Shown: piece by piece, positions 55,415-64,000 of the stretch
Numbering within the stretch: the first letter of the stretch is position 1
Layout: each line of letters starts with the position of its first letter
Assembly: GCF_009707485.1 (NCBI RefSeq)
Contig: NZ_CP046121.1
Span: forward strand, 62,001-126,000
Reading direction: 5' to 3'
Origin: Nostocoides sp. HKS02
GTDB taxonomy: Bacteria > Actinomycetota > Actinomycetes > Actinomycetales > Dermatophilaceae
DNA length: 64,000 nt
Notes under the pieces: model-generated
The model's database searches: none
Seen by the model: the letters and a program-made list of their open reading frames with translations, nothing else
What the model was told of the DNA's origin: nothing
Made by a program: the position numbers and the translations under genes

Positions 55415-57112
55415 TCAGCCGAGCTCGCCCAGGACCGCCTCGCGCAGGGTGTCGAGACCGACTCCGCCGATGTCGAGGGCGCGGCGGTGGAAGTCCTTGA
55501 GCGAGAACGCGTCGCCCTCACGGTCGCGCACCTGGTCGCGCAGCTGCATCCACAGGCGCTCGCCGATCTTGTACGACGGTGCCTGGCCGGGCCAGCCGAG
55601 GTAGCGGTCGAGCTCGAAGCGCAGCCACGCCTCGCCCTGGTTGGCGTGGGCGGTGAGGTACTGCCAGGCCTTGTCGTAGGTCCACTCGCCGCCGCCGACC
55701 TCCGCAGGCGCCTCGAAGCCGCAGTGCACGCCGATGTCGATGACGACCCGCGCGGCCCGCAGCGACTGGCTGTCGAGCAGCCCCAGCTTGTTGCCCGGGT
55801 CGTCCATGTAGCCGAGCTCGTCCATGAGGCGCTCGGCATACAACGCCCATCCTTCGCCGTGCCCCGAGGTCCACGCGGCCATCCGGCGCCACGAGTTGAG
55901 CAGCTCGGACCGGAACACCGTCTGGGCGACCTGGAGGTGATGGCCGGGCACCCCCTCGTGGTAGACCGTGGTCAGCTCCTTCCAAGTGCCGAACTCCGTC
56001 ACGCCCTTGGGGACCGACCACCACATCCGCCCCGGTCGGGAGAAGTCCTCGCTGGGGCCGGTGTAGTAGATGCCGCCGGTCTGCGTGGGCGCGATGAGGC
56101 ACTCGATGGTGCGCACCGGGTCGGGGATGTCGAAGTGCGTCCCGGCGAGGTTGGTGATCACCTCGTCGGCCTTGGTCTGCATCCACGCCTTGAGCTCGTC
56201 GGTGCCGTGCAGCTGGTATGCCGGGTCGGCCTCGAGCGCGGCAATGGCCTCCTTGACGGTGCTGCCGGGCGCGATCTGGTCGGCTACCCGCGCCATCTCG
56301 GCAGTGATTCGCTCGACCTCCTGCTGACCCCAGGCGTAGGTCTCCTCCAGGTCCACGCTCGCGCCGAGGAAGGCGCGCGAGAGCAGCTGGTACCGGTCGC
56401 GACCGCACGCGTCGGCCTCGGGGGCCTGCGGCAGCAGCTCGGACGACAACCAGCCACGCAGGTCGGCGTAGGCCGCGCGCGCCGACTCCACGGCGGTCGT
56501 GAGCTCGACCCGGGTGCCGTCGGCGAGGTCGCCGTCACCGGCCTTGGCGCCCTCGAGCAGGTTCGCGAAGTAGCCGTCGGCGGCGGTGAGGTCGGTGCAC
56601 TGCGTGGCGCAGGCCTCGACCTGGCGCCGCGGTGCGACGTTGCCCTTGGCTGCTGCGCTGCGCAGGCTCTCCTTCCACTGCTCGAGAGCGGCCGGCACCT
56701 TCGCCAGGCGTCGGGCGATCACGCCCCAGTCCTCGTCGGTGTCGGTGGACATCAGGTCGAAGCAGCCGCGGATCTCCTGCAGCGGTGAGGCGATCACGTT
56801 GAGGGACATCTCGTCCAGACCCGCCTGGTGGGTCTCCTCGGCCAGGCCGAGCCGCTCGCGCATGGCCGCGATCGTCACCCGGTCGATGTCGTCCGCGGGC
56901 TCGGCCTGGTCGAGCGCCGCGAGCGTGCGGCGCCTCAGCTCGGCATGTGCCGCGTGACCCTGCGGCGAGAAGTCGTCGAGGTCCTCCTCGTGGCCGGGGA
57001 TCCCCAGGTAGGTCGCCGTGATCGGGCTGAGGACCACGAGCTCGGCGAGGAAGGAGTCGGCGATGCGGTCGACGTCCGTGGTGGGACGTGCGGTGGAGGT
57101 CTCGGTAGTCAC
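55415..57112 (-). CDS. DUF885 family protein, putative metallopeptidase
   Basis: 565 residues. ELTTVYHEGVPGHHLQVAQ contains a His-Glu-x-x-x-His-like zinc motif, and AWTSGHGEGWALYAERL the third ligand region, both invariant in DUF885. The family is related to thermolysin-type gluzincins and is thought to be peptidases, but substrates are not known. No signal peptide is evident, so it is cytoplasmic. GTG at 57112 follows a TACGTT box by 7 nt, so the transcript is probably leaderless. It is divergent from the MOSC gene and adjacent to the antiporter gene in the same direction. Confidence 0.87.
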   Translation of the reverse strand: MTTETSTARPTTDVDRIADSFLAELVVLSPITATYLGIPGHEEDLDDFSPQGHAAHAELRRRTLAALDQAEPADDIDRVTIAAMRERLGLAEETHQAGLDEMSLNVIASPLQEIRGCFDLMSTDTDEDWGVIARRLAKVPAALEQWKESLRSAAAKGNVAPRRQVEACATQCTDLTAADGYFANLLEGAKAGDGDLADGTRVELTTAVESARAAYADLRGWLSSELLPQAPEADACGRDRYQLLSRAFLGASVDLEETYAWGQQEVERITAEMARVADQIAPGSTVKEAIAALEADPAYQLHGTDELKAWMQTKADEVITNLAGTHFDIPDPVRTIECLIAPTQTGGIYYTGPSEDFSRPGRMWWSVPKGVTEFGTWKELTTVYHEGVPGHHLQVAQTVFRSELLNSWRRMAAWTSGHGEGWALYAERLMDELGYMDDPGNKLGLLDSQSLRAARVVIDIGVHCGFEAPAEVGGGEWTYDKAWQYLTAHANQGEAWLRFELDRYLGWPGQAPSYKIGERLWMQLRDQVRDREGDAFSLKDFHRRALDIGGVGLDTLREAVLGELG

Positions 57113-57198
57113 CCGAGGGAACGTACCTCAGGCTCCTGTCCGCGGCATCGCGAATAACCGCGTTCACGCGGACGATTCGCCCCCCTAGGCTGACCGGC

Positions 57199-57889
57199 AT
57201 GGCCGCCCAGCTTGTTGTCCCTCAACGTCGGTACCCCGGAGCCCAACGCCGCGAAGCCGGTGGGTGTGACCGGCATACACAAGCGTCCGGTGGGTACCGC
57301 GGTGCTGCGGGCGCCGGGGCCCAAGCACGGCGGCCTCGGGAGCGGGGTCGAAGGGGACTTCCTGGGCGACACCCGGCACCACGGCGGGGACACCCAGGCG
57401 GTCTACGCGTTCGCCCGCGAGGAGCTGGACTGGTGGGCCGGCGAGCTCGGCCGGGAGCTGCCCAGCGGCACCTTCGGCGAGAACCTCACGACCCTTGGCC
57501 TCGACGTGGACGGCTCCCTGATCGGCGAGCGGTGGGCGGTGGGCGACACGGTGGTGCTCGAGGTGTGTGGGCCGCGGATCCCGTGCGCCACGTTCGCGGC
57601 CCGGATGGGGGAGCGCGGCTGGGTCAAGCGGTTCAGTGCCGTGGGTCGCACGGGCGCCTACCTGTCCGTGGTCACGGGTGGCACGGTGCGCCAGGGCGAT
57701 GCGATCACGGTCGTCTCGCGGCCCGACCACGAGATCACGGTGCCCGACACGTTCCGGGCGTTCATGGGCGAGGTCGAAGCGGCGCAACGCGTGCTCGCTG
57801 CGGGCTGTCTGGTCGAGTCCGAAGCCGACGAGCTGCGCGAGCTGGTGGCTCGGCGCGGCTCGGGTGGCGGCGCAGAGCTGGAGTCCTGA
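57199..57889 (+). CDS. MOSC-domain protein (YiiM-like), 5' frameshift in this sequence
   Basis: About 229 residues after repair. TFGENLTTLGLDVDGSLIGE and VLEVCGPRIPCATFAARMG contain the MOSC core with the conserved Cys that binds sulfur or molybdenum cofactor. TGAYLSVVTGGTVRQGDAI is the following block. ATG at 57199 follows TAGGCT by 7 nt. Its frame would read MAAQLLSLNVGTPEP, but an extra T in CTTGTT at 57211-57216 breaks it after four codons; otherwise TTG at 57212 would be the start. YiiM-type proteins detoxify N-hydroxylated compounds; the role here is not proven. Confidence 0.82.
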
Positions 57890-57919
57890 GCGGCCGGCCA
57901 GCCCGGCCGGGCGGCCGGT

Positions 57920-57971
57920 GGCGGTGTGCAGCATCGTCCGGGTCAGGACCCGGACGATGCTGCACACCGCC
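57920..57971. terminator. Very long perfect hairpin between convergent genes
   Basis: Arms of 25 bp at 57920-57944 and 57947-57971 are perfectly complementary and separated by only two bases (AG at 57945-57946). The inner part reads GTCCGGGTC/GACCCGGAC. It sits 31 bp after the MOSC stop and 9 bp beyond the AccE stop, placed to stop transcripts from both sides. No T-run on either strand. Confidence 0.85.
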
Positions 57972-57980
57972 CTGGACGGC

Positions 57981-58220
57981 TCAGCGGGGGAAGGCCGAAG
58001 CGCGCCAGCCGCCCGGGCCGGGAGCCACCGATCGGCGCACGGAGCGTCCGCGGGACGCCCACTGCGAGGTATGCCGCGCAGCCGGCTCGCGCGCGCCCGC
58101 AGCGTCCGCGGACACTGCTGACAGCACCGCGAGCAGTGCGGCGACCTCCTCAGGGGTGGCATCACCGCGCACGAGCCGCAGCGGCGGCCGCTGGGCCGCG
58201 TCGTCGGTCTCGGGGGTCAC
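57981..58220 (-). CDS. accE: Acyl-CoA carboxylase epsilon subunit
   Basis: 79 residues. [20 protein letters not shown] near the N-terminus is the diagnostic block of the short actinobacterial epsilon subunits (PF13822), which bind the carboxyltransferase and activate the complex. The C-terminal half is basic and ends WRASAFPR, the usual Trp-rich finish. GTG at 58218-58220 overlaps the AccD5 stop by GTGA, so the two are translationally coupled. A long hairpin follows within 10 bp, ending the operon. Confidence 0.9.
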   Translation of the reverse strand: MTPETDDAAQRPPLRLVRGDATPEEVAALLAVLSAVSADAAGAREPAARHTSQWASRGRSVRRSVAPGPGGWRASAFPR

Positions 58221-59881
58221 AGCGGAATGTTTCCGTGCTTCTTGGGTGGCAGGGTCTCGCGCTTGGTGCGGAGCGCGCGCAGTGCCTTGGTGACGTTCAT
58301 CCGGGTGTTCGAGGGGGTGATGACGGTGTCGATGTAGCCGCGTTCGGCCGCGACGTACGGGTTGGCCAGGGTGTCCTCGTACTCGGCGATGAACCGGGCG
58401 CGCGCCTCGTCGACGTTCTCGCCGCGCTCGGCCGCCTCGGCGAGCTGGCGGCGGTACAGGATGTTGACCGCGCCCTGGGCGCCCATCACGGCGATCTGGG
58501 CGGTGGGCCAGGCGAGGTTGATGTCGGCGCCGAGGTGCTTGGAGCCCATCACGTCGTAGGCGCCGCCGTAGGCCTTGCGGGTGATGACGGTGACGAGAGG
58601 CACGGTGGCCTCGGCGTAGGCGTAGATGAGCTTGGCGCCGCGGCGGATGATGCCGTCCCACTCCTGGTCGGTGCCGGGCAGGAACCCGGGCACGTCGACG
58701 AACGTGAGCACGGGCACGTTGAACGCGTCGCAGGTCCGCACGAACCGGGCGGCCTTCTCCGAGGCGTCGATGTCCAGGGTGCCGGCGAACTGCATCGGCT
58801 GGTTGGCCACGACCCCGACCGAGCGACCCTCGACGCGGCCGTAGCCGCACAGGATGTTGGGCGCGAACAGCGGGTGCACCTCGAGGAACTCGCCGTCGTC
58901 GAGCACGTGGCTGATCACGGTGTGCATGTCGTAGGGCTGGTTGGGGGAGTCGGGGATGAGGGTGTCGAGCTCGCGGTCCTCGTCGGTGACGGCCAATGAG
59001 GGGAGCTCGGCGTTCTCGTCCGCATAGCTAGGCGGGTCCTCGAGGTTGTTCGAGGGCAGGTAGGACAGCAGCGCCTTGACGTACTCGATGGCGTCGTCCT
59101 CGTCGTGGCCCATGTAGTGGGCAACGCCGGACTTGGTGTTGTGGGCGCGCGCTCCGCCGAGGTCCTCGAACGAGACGACCTCGCCGGTGACGGTCTTGAT
59201 GACGTCAGGGCCGGTGATGAACATGTGCGAGGTCTGGTCGACCATCACCGTGAAGTCGGTGACGGCCGGGGAGTACACCGCGCCCCCCGCGCACGGGCCC
59301 ATGATGAGGCTGATCTGCGGGATGACGCCCGAGGCGTGCACGTTGCGCCGGAAGATCTCGCCGTAGAGCCCGAGCGAGACCACGCCCTCCTGGATGCGCG
59401 CGCCGCCGGAGTCGTTGAGGCCGACGACGGGGCAGCCGACCTTCATGGCGAAGTCCATGACCTTGCAGATCTTCTCGCCGAACACCTCGCCCAGGGACCC
59501 GCCGAACACGGTGAAGTCCTGGGCGAAGACGGCCACGGTGCGGCCGTCGACGGTGCCGTAGCCGGTGACCACGCCGTCGCCGTAAGGGCGGTTCTTCTCC
59601 TGGCCGAACGCGGTCGAGCGGTGCCGGGCGTACTTGTCCATCTCGACGAACGAGCCCTCGTCGAGCAGCAGCTCGAGCCGCTCGCGCGCGGTCTTCTTGC
59701 CGCGGGCGTGCTGCTTCTCGACCGCTCGCTCGGACCCGGCATGGGCCACCTCGGCCACCCGGCGCTTGAGGTCGGCGAGCTTGCCCGCCGTGGAGTGGAT
59801 GTCGATGCCCGTGTCGGAGCCAGGGACGTCGGTGCCGCCGAGCGAGAGCGGATCAGCGACGGAATCGGTGGTCTGCGCCAT
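58217..59881 (-). CDS. accD5: Acyl-CoA (propionyl-CoA) carboxylase beta subunit, AccD5-like
   Basis: 554 residues. [40 protein letters not shown] and [18 protein letters not shown] form the CoA-binding half. [20 protein letters not shown] and [20 protein letters not shown] form the biotin-binding half. The Asp in Ala-Tyr-Asp-Val-Met matches the residue that favours propionyl-CoA in Streptomyces PccB and mycobacterial AccD5. It makes methylmalonyl-CoA with the alpha subunit at 42.5-44.3 kb. TAGGCT ends 7 nt before the ATG and shares bases with the birA -10 box. AccE follows with a 4-bp overlap. Confidence 0.95.
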   Translation of the reverse strand: MAQTTDSVADPLSLGGTDVPGSDTGIDIHSTAGKLADLKRRVAEVAHAGSERAVEKQHARGKKTARERLELLLDEGSFVEMDKYARHRSTAFGQEKNRPYGDGVVTGYGTVDGRTVAVFAQDFTVFGGSLGEVFGEKICKVMDFAMKVGCPVVGLNDSGGARIQEGVVSLGLYGEIFRRNVHASGVIPQISLIMGPCAGGAVYSPAVTDFTVMVDQTSHMFITGPDVIKTVTGEVVSFEDLGGARAHNTKSGVAHYMGHDEDDAIEYVKALLSYLPSNNLEDPPSYADENAELPSLAVTDEDRELDTLIPDSPNQPYDMHTVISHVLDDGEFLEVHPLFAPNILCGYGRVEGRSVGVVANQPMQFAGTLDIDASEKAARFVRTCDAFNVPVLTFVDVPGFLPGTDQEWDGIIRRGAKLIYAYAEATVPLVTVITRKAYGGAYDVMGSKHLGADINLAWPTAQIAVMGAQGAVNILYRRQLAEAAERGENVDEARARFIAEYEDTLANPYVAAERGYIDTVITPSNTRMNVTKALRALRTKRETLPPKKHGNIPL

Positions 59882-59888
59882 GCTGGCG

Positions 59889-59898
59889 AGCCTAGCCT
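59889..59898. promoter_or_regulatory. Overlapping divergent -10 boxes for accD5 and birA
   Basis: AGCCTAGCCT holds TAGGCT on the minus strand (59894-59889) and TAGCCT on the plus strand (59893-59898), sharing TA. Both boxes end exactly 7 nt before their ATG codons, which are 24 bp apart. Any -35 for one gene falls inside the coding sequence of the other. Confidence 0.68.
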
Positions 59899-59905
59899 TG
59901 CACCC

Positions 59906-60691
59906 ATGCGCGAACCGCTCGACCGTGAGGCATTGCACGAGGCGTTGGTCACGTCCGGGTCGCCGTGGACCGGCATCGACGTCCACCCGAGGCTCGGTTC
60001 GACCAACGTCGAGGCGGCGCGACTCGCGCAGCCCTGGCGAGTGGTCGTCACCGACCACCAGGAGGCGGGCCGAGGCCGCCTCGGGCGCTCGTGGGAGACC
60101 CCGGCGAACACCTCGGTCACCCTTTCGGTGCTGCTCCCGGCGCCCGACGAGGCGCGGGGGTGGATGCCGCTGGTCACCGGCCTGGCCGTCCTGCGGGGAA
60201 TCGCGGAGGTCACCGGCCTGCGCGCGGGCCTGAAGTGGCCCAACGACGTGCTGCTCGCGGCCGACGACGACCGCAAGGTGTGCGGCGTCCTGTGCGAGCT
60301 GCAGCCCCAGGGCGTGGTCGTGGGCCTCGGCGTCAACGTCGACCAGACCCGCGACGAGCTGCCAGTCGACACCGCGACCTCGCTGCGGCTTGCCGGGGCG
60401 CAGGACGTGCGCCGGGAGGACCTCGTCGTCGCGATCCTGCGGCACCTCGCGGTGCTGCACGGTGACCTGGTCCGTGGTGGCACGGCCCGCGCGGGCGCCC
60501 AGGCGGCATACCGCGAGGCATGCCTCACGACCGGACGTGAGGTCGACCTGCATGCCGCCGACGGCACGGTCCGGCGCGTGCACGCCGTGGGCATCGATGC
60601 GCAAGGGCGGCTCGTGGTCGCCTCGGGCGGGGCGGAGTATGCCGTGGCCGCCGGCGACGTCGTCCACGCCCGCCGGGCCCCGCAAGGGTGA
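59906..60691 (+). CDS. birA: Biotin-[acetyl-CoA carboxylase] ligase
   Basis: Attaches biotin to the carrier Lys of the acyl-CoA carboxylase alpha subunit via biotinyl-AMP. 261 residues; no N-terminal helix-turn-helix, so it is a monofunctional ligase and not a repressor. STNVEAARL is the first substrate block, [18 protein letters not shown] the biotin/ATP loop with Gly-Arg-Gly-Arg, [10 protein letters not shown] the catalytic Lys-Trp-Pro-Asn-Asp, and [10 protein letters not shown] the adenylate block. A C-terminal SH3-like domain ends at the stop. It is divergent from accD5 with only 24 bp between starts. Confidence 0.95.
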   Translation: MREPLDREALHEALVTSGSPWTGIDVHPRLGSTNVEAARLAQPWRVVVTDHQEAGRGRLGRSWETPANTSVTLSVLLPAPDEARGWMPLVTGLAVLRGIAEVTGLRAGLKWPNDVLLAADDDRKVCGVLCELQPQGVVVGLGVNVDQTRDELPVDTATSLRLAGAQDVRREDLVVAILRHLAVLHGDLVRGGTARAGAQAAYREACLTTGREVDLHAADGTVRRVHAVGIDAQGRLVVASGGAEYAVAAGDVVHARRAPQG

Positions 60692-60834
60692 CCGGCCGAC
60701 CGTGCGCAGGGGCGGCGGACGGCGTCTGTGGCGACACGGCATGATGCGAGGTGACCAGCGCCGGTCAGGTTCGCGATCCTGACCGCGGATACGGCGACGA
60801 CGCCGTGCGGAGACGACCGAGAGGGAGGTGGCGG

Positions 60835-61923
60835 GTGACCGAGCCCGGACGCCACCGCCCTGTGCGCCCTGAGGACATCGAGGCGCTTCGCCCGGACAAC
60901 CTCGAGGCCCGCCTGCTCGGCAAGCGCGCCACCATGGGCCGACGCGAGGTCAGTCGCGGCGCCCAGGTGTCCCTGCTCTCGGCGCGCAAGTTCTGGCACG
61001 CCCTGGGCTTTCCGATCGTCGAGGACGAGGAGGCCATGTTCACCGAGGCCGACCTCATGGCGCTCAAGGCCGTCGCGCGACTGGTCCGTGAAGAGGAGCT
61101 CGACGAGACGACCGCGCTGGCCATGACCCGGGCCTTCGCCCGCACGACCGACCGGCTCGCGGTCTGGCAGACGCAGCTGATGGCCGAGGCGCTGGCGCCG
61201 ATCGAGATCGAAGCAGCACTCGACGAGGCCGACGCGCGGGCCGTGCCCGACCTCGCCGCGGCCGAGGCCTCCGCGCTCAAGCTCGCCGACATGGCCGATG
61301 CACTCGAGCCCCTGCTCATCTATGCCTGGCGCCGCCACCTCACGGCGGCCATCTCGCGCATGCTGGCCGATGCCGACCCCGAGCGCTCCAGCGAGGGCGT
61401 ACGCCGCGTGGTCGGGTTCGCCGACCTCGTCAACTTCACCTCGCTCGTGCGTCGGATGACCGAGCGCCAGCTCGCCGTCATGGTGCAGAGGTTCGAGGCG
61501 CTGTGCACCGACATCGTCACGGCGCACGGTGGGCGGGTCATCAAGACGGTCGGAGACGAGATCCTCTTCGTGACCATCGAGGTCGCGCCCGCTGCGGCGA
61601 TCGCGCTCGACCTCGTCGACACCATGGCGGAGGACGACCTGCTGCCCGACGTGCGGGTCGGGATGGCCCTCGGGCCGGTGCTGTCGCGGCTGGGCGACGT
61701 CTTCGGCACCACCGTGAACCGGGCCAGTCGCCTCACGAGCGTGGCCCCCGGGGGTGGGGTCCTCGTCGACGACGCGCTCGCGTCCGCGCTGGCCAGCGGG
61801 AGCGGCTTCGAGACCACCGCCCTGCGGCGCCGCAGCCTGCGCGGCATCGGGCAGGTCACCCCCAGCGAGCTGCGCCGGGCCGCAGGCGCGCGGCGCACGA
61901 CGATCCGAGAGGTACACCCATGA
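60835..61923 (+). CDS. Class III adenylate cyclase, Rv1264-type
   Basis: 362 residues. The N-terminal ~200 residues are helical ([20 protein letters not shown]) and match the pH-sensing autoinhibitory domain of mycobacterial Rv1264. The catalytic domain follows: [17 protein letters not shown] (first metal Asp), [16 protein letters not shown] (adenine Lys and second metal Asp) and [17 protein letters not shown] (adenine Asp and the Asn/Arg transition-state pair). All catalytic residues are present. GTG at 60835 has a GGGAGG site; an upstream GTG at 60751 after CATGAT is an alternative. It overlaps the enoyl-CoA hydratase gene by ATGA. Confidence 0.9.
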   Translation: MTEPGRHRPVRPEDIEALRPDNLEARLLGKRATMGRREVSRGAQVSLLSARKFWHALGFPIVEDEEAMFTEADLMALKAVARLVREEELDETTALAMTRAFARTTDRLAVWQTQLMAEALAPIEIEAALDEADARAVPDLAAAEASALKLADMADALEPLLIYAWRRHLTAAISRMLADADPERSSEGVRRVVGFADLVNFTSLVRRMTERQLAVMVQRFEALCTDIVTAHGGRVIKTVGDEILFVTIEVAPAAAIALDLVDTMAEDDLLPDVRVGMALGPVLSRLGDVFGTTVNRASRLTSVAPGGGVLVDDALASALASGSGFETTALRRRSLRGIGQVTPSELRRAAGARRTTIREVHP

Positions 61924-62711
61924 GCGAGCCACTGGTCAGGATCGAACGTCACGGCGTTGGCGGCCACGTCGCCGAGCTCGTGCTCGACCGGCCGGAAGCG
62001 ATGAATGCCGTGTCGACCGCCATGGCGCGGGCGCTCGGCCAGGCGACGAGCGAGCTCGCGGCGGACCCCACGGTTCGCGCCGTGGTCGTGACCTCCAGCA
62101 GCCCCAAGGCGTTCTGCGTCGGCGCGGACCTCAAGGAGCGCAACGCCCTCACCGACGAGGAGCTGCGCGCGCAGCGCCCGGTGGCCCAGGCGGCATACCG
62201 GGGGGTTCTCGAGCTGCCCGTCCCGGTGGTGGCGGCGGTCGAGGGTTACGCGCTCGGAGGCGGCTTCGAGATCGCGCTGTCGTGCGATCTCGCCGTCTGC
62301 GGTGCGGCCGCCGTGGTCGGACTGCCCGAGGTGAGCGTCGGCGTGATTCCGGGCGGAGGCGGCACCCAGCTGCTCACCCGGCGGGTCGGGTGGTCGCGAG
62401 CGGCCCGGATGGTCTTCACGGCCGAGCGGTACGACGCCGAGCAGGCCCGGCAGCTCGGCGTGGTCGACGAGGTCGTCGCAGCGGGTGCCGCGCGAGAGCG
62501 GGCGTTCGAGATCGCCGAGCGCATCGCCGCGAACTCACCCGTCGGGGTGCGCAACGCGAAGGCTGCCATGCGAGAGGGTTTCGACACCGATCTCGACGCC
62601 GGACTGCGCATCGAGGACCGGTACTGGGCAGCCACGGCCTTCTCGGCCGACCGTGCCGAGGGCGTCGCCGCTTTCAATCAAAAGCGCAAACCGGTGTGGC
62701 CCGGTCGCTGA
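61920..62711 (+). CDS. Enoyl-CoA hydratase/isomerase family protein
   Basis: Crotonase-fold enzyme of beta-oxidation or a related CoA pathway. 263 residues. AFCVGADLKE forms the first oxyanion-hole strand and VEGYALGGGFEIALSCDLAV the second. GLPEVSVGVIPGGGGTQLLT provides the catalytic Glu region (Pro-Glu), and NSPVGVRNAKAAM the C-terminal block. Its ATG lies inside the cyclase stop codon (ATGA), so cAMP production and this enzyme are coupled at translation. The specific acyl-CoA is unknown. Confidence 0.92.
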   Translation: MSEPLVRIERHGVGGHVAELVLDRPEAMNAVSTAMARALGQATSELAADPTVRAVVVTSSSPKAFCVGADLKERNALTDEELRAQRPVAQAAYRGVLELPVPVVAAVEGYALGGGFEIALSCDLAVCGAAAVVGLPEVSVGVIPGGGGTQLLTRRVGWSRAARMVFTAERYDAEQARQLGVVDEVVAAGAARERAFEIAERIAANSPVGVRNAKAAMREGFDTDLDAGLRIEDRYWAATAFSADRAEGVAAFNQKRKPVWPGR

Positions 62712-62740
62712 GGGGGTCCCTGTTGCCTACGATCACCACC

Positions 62741-63418
62741 ATGACCCGTGTGCTCCTCGCTGAGGACGACCCTGCCATCTCCGAGCCGCTGGCCCGCGCG
62801 CTGCGCCGCGAGGGGTACGACGTCGACGTGCGAGCTGACGGGAAGGCCGCGCTCGAGGCGTCGTCGGAGAATCCCGACCTCGTGGTCCTCGACCTCGGCC
62901 TGCCGTTCGTCGACGGGCTCGAGGTGTGTCGTCGGATCCGCGCCGAGGGCCGCACCGTCCCCGTGCTCATCCTCACCGCTCGGGCCGACGAGGTCGACAC
63001 CGTCGTGGGCCTCGACGCCGGAGCCGACGACTACGTCACCAAGCCGTTCCGGCTCGCCGAGCTGCTGGCCCGGGTCCGCGCCCTCCTGCGACGCACCCCC
63101 ACCGATGCCGTCACGGACAAGGAGCTCGTCCGCATCGACCCCGAGGGCCGCCGCGCGTGGTTCCGCGACGAGGAGCTCCAGCTCACCGCCAAGGAGTTCG
63201 ACCTGCTGCGGGTGCTGGTGCGCGAGCAGGGCAAGGTGGTCTCGCGCGAGCAGCTCATGCGCGAGATCTGGGAGACCGCCTGGTTCGGCTCCACCAAGAC
63301 GCTCGACATGCACATCTCCGTGCTGCGTCGGAAGCTGGGCGACGACGCGGCACAGCCCCGCTACATCGCGACCGTCCGCGGTGTCGGCTTCCGCTTCGAG
63401 CGCGTCGACGGGGCCTGA
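62741..63418 (+). CDS. OmpR/PhoB-family response regulator
   Basis: 225 residues. The receiver domain has acidic residues LAEDD, phospho-Asp51 in LVVLDLGLPF and Lys in VTKPFRLAE. The winged-helix output has LTAKEFDLLRVLVREQGKVV, MHISVLRRKLGDDAAQP and TVRGVGFRFE. A TACGAT box ends 7 nt before the ATG, indicating a leaderless message. The sensor kinase gene follows at 9 bp. The target genes are unknown. Confidence 0.93.
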   Translation: MTRVLLAEDDPAISEPLARALRREGYDVDVRADGKAALEASSENPDLVVLDLGLPFVDGLEVCRRIRAEGRTVPVLILTARADEVDTVVGLDAGADDYVTKPFRLAELLARVRALLRRTPTDAVTDKELVRIDPEGRRAWFRDEELQLTAKEFDLLRVLVREQGKVVSREQLMREIWETAWFGSTKTLDMHISVLRRKLGDDAAQPRYIATVRGVGFRFERVDGA

Positions 63419-63427
63419 GAACGGCCC

Positions 63428-64000
63428 ATGCGTCAACAACTCATCCGGTCGACCGTCCTCGCGGTCCTCCTCGCCATCGCCATCACCATGGTGCCCGTGT
63501 GCCTCAGCCTCTGGCGGGCCAGCAACCACGGGGGCGGCCTCCTCGAGCAGTGGGTGCACGAGGGCATGACCCCCACGATCTCCCTCCAGCTGGTGGGGCT
63601 CCTGCTCGGGCTTGCGGTCCTCGCGCTCGTGGCCGGCGTCGTGGTCGCGATCGGCCAGGCGCGGCGACTGGCGACGCCGATGACCCAGCTCGCCGACCGC
63701 GCGGAGCGGCTCGGGGCCGGCGAGTCGCGCATCCAGCCCCTGCACTCGGGGATCGCCGAGCTCGACAAGGTCTCCGAGGTGCTCGCCCGCAGCGCCCAGA
63801 GGCTGACCAAGTCGCTGGCGTCGGAGCGCGACTTCGCCGCCGACGCCTCGCACCAGCTGCGCACGCCGCTCACGGCGTTGTTGATGCGCCTGGAGGAGAT
63901 CGCCGTCACCGACGACCTCGAGGTGGTCCAGGAGGAAGCCAGCATCGCGATCGCCCAGGTCGAGCGGCTCACCCGCGTCGTCGACGACCTGATGTCACGG
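63428..64000 (+). CDS. Sensor histidine kinase (3' part outside window)
   Basis: 191 codons are present and the gene runs off the right edge. An N-terminal helix (VLAVLLAIAITMVPVCLSLW), a short extracellular loop and a second helix (LVGLLLGLAVLALVAGVVVA) lead to a HAMP linker (LATPMTQLADRAERLGAGES). The HisKA box FAADASHQLRTPLTALLMRL contains the phospho-His. The ATPase domain is missing from the window. It is paired with the regulator 9 bp upstream. Confidence 0.92.
   Translation, partial: MRQQLIRSTVLAVLLAIAITMVPVCLSLWRASNHGGGLLEQWVHEGMTPTISLQLVGLLLGLAVLALVAGVVVAIGQARRLATPMTQLADRAERLGAGESRIQPLHSGIAELDKVSEVLARSAQRLTKSLASERDFAADASHQLRTPLTALLMRLEEIAVTDDLEVVQEEASIAIAQVERLTRVVDDLMSR

Noticed and set aside
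15119-57217. Programmed frameshifting as the explanation for all nine broken genes
   Set aside because: Six breaks are in or beside short G/C runs of varying length and in unrelated contexts, without common stimulators, which fits indel error better. Only the three CTTGTT cases remain open.

Overview
The window is about 70% G+C and carries an actinobacterial gene set: a detached acyl-CoA carboxylase epsilon subunit beside an AccD5-like carboxyltransferase, an LpdA-type flavoprotein with a single active-site Cys, an Rv1264-type adenylate cyclase, an Rv0909-type antitoxin-like protein, and many start codons placed 6-8 nt after a TANNNT box (leaderless promoters). A member of Micrococcales, perhaps Intrasporangiaceae or relatives, fits; the exact genus cannot be read from the sequence. 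No rRNA, tRNA, CRISPR array, insertion sequence or phage gene was recognised, and no stretch above 300 bases lacks a gene, so this looks like core chromosome.

Layout. 1-2621 (minus): succinate dehydrogenase sdhC-sdhD-sdhA, running off the left edge. 2814-5143: divergent GT4 glycosyltransferase and mannose-1-phosphate guanylyltransferase. 5168-8240: two-gene ABC exporter facing a MarR-type regulator, with a perfect 16-bp palindrome between them. 8369-11226: B12-dependent acyl-CoA mutase large chain and an M20 amidohydrolase. 11341-18367 (plus): nucleoside uptake and breakdown operon (BMP lipoprotein, double ATPase, two permeases, cytidine deaminase, pyrimidine-nucleoside phosphorylase). 18396-22380: small secreted protein, two-component system, cupin, adenosine deaminase. 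22423-29589: RDD and SpoIIM-like proteins and the DUF58-MoxR-DUF4350-DUF4129-membrane-protein operon. 29673-36308 (minus): purine nucleoside phosphorylase, phosphohexo/pentomutase, deoC, two aldehyde dehydrogenase-like genes and a uridine kinase-like gene, completing nucleoside salvage to acetaldehyde oxidation. 36347-40305: ABC importer. 40463-49437: LpdA, antitoxin-like protein, biotin carboxylase, tryptophan dioxygenase, G6PD-like protein, PfkB kinase, M50-like protease, SDR epimerase. 49481-52800: MerR regulator divergent from an acyl-CoA dehydrogenase and carboxyltransferase pair. 52819-60691: Maf, NhaP antiporter with a UBP zinc finger, DUF885 protein, MOSC protein, AccE, AccD5, BirA. 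60835-64000: adenylate cyclase, enoyl-CoA hydratase and a second two-component system cut by the right edge.

Together the window covers nucleoside import and catabolism, CoA-ester metabolism (biotin carboxylase, two carboxyltransferases, epsilon subunit, biotin ligase, mutase, dehydrogenase, hydratase) and envelope functions. Three things go beyond routine annotation. (1) The octamer GTATGCCG/CGGCATAC is scattered about once per 1.3 kb on both strands and in every codon phase, creating rare codons. (2) Two divergent gene pairs are separated by only 23-24 bp with back-to-back -10 boxes that share the bases TA. (3) Nine genes are broken by single-base indels: six in or near short G/C runs, and three as an extra T in CTTGTT, two of those at the same homologous codon of paralogous permeases.
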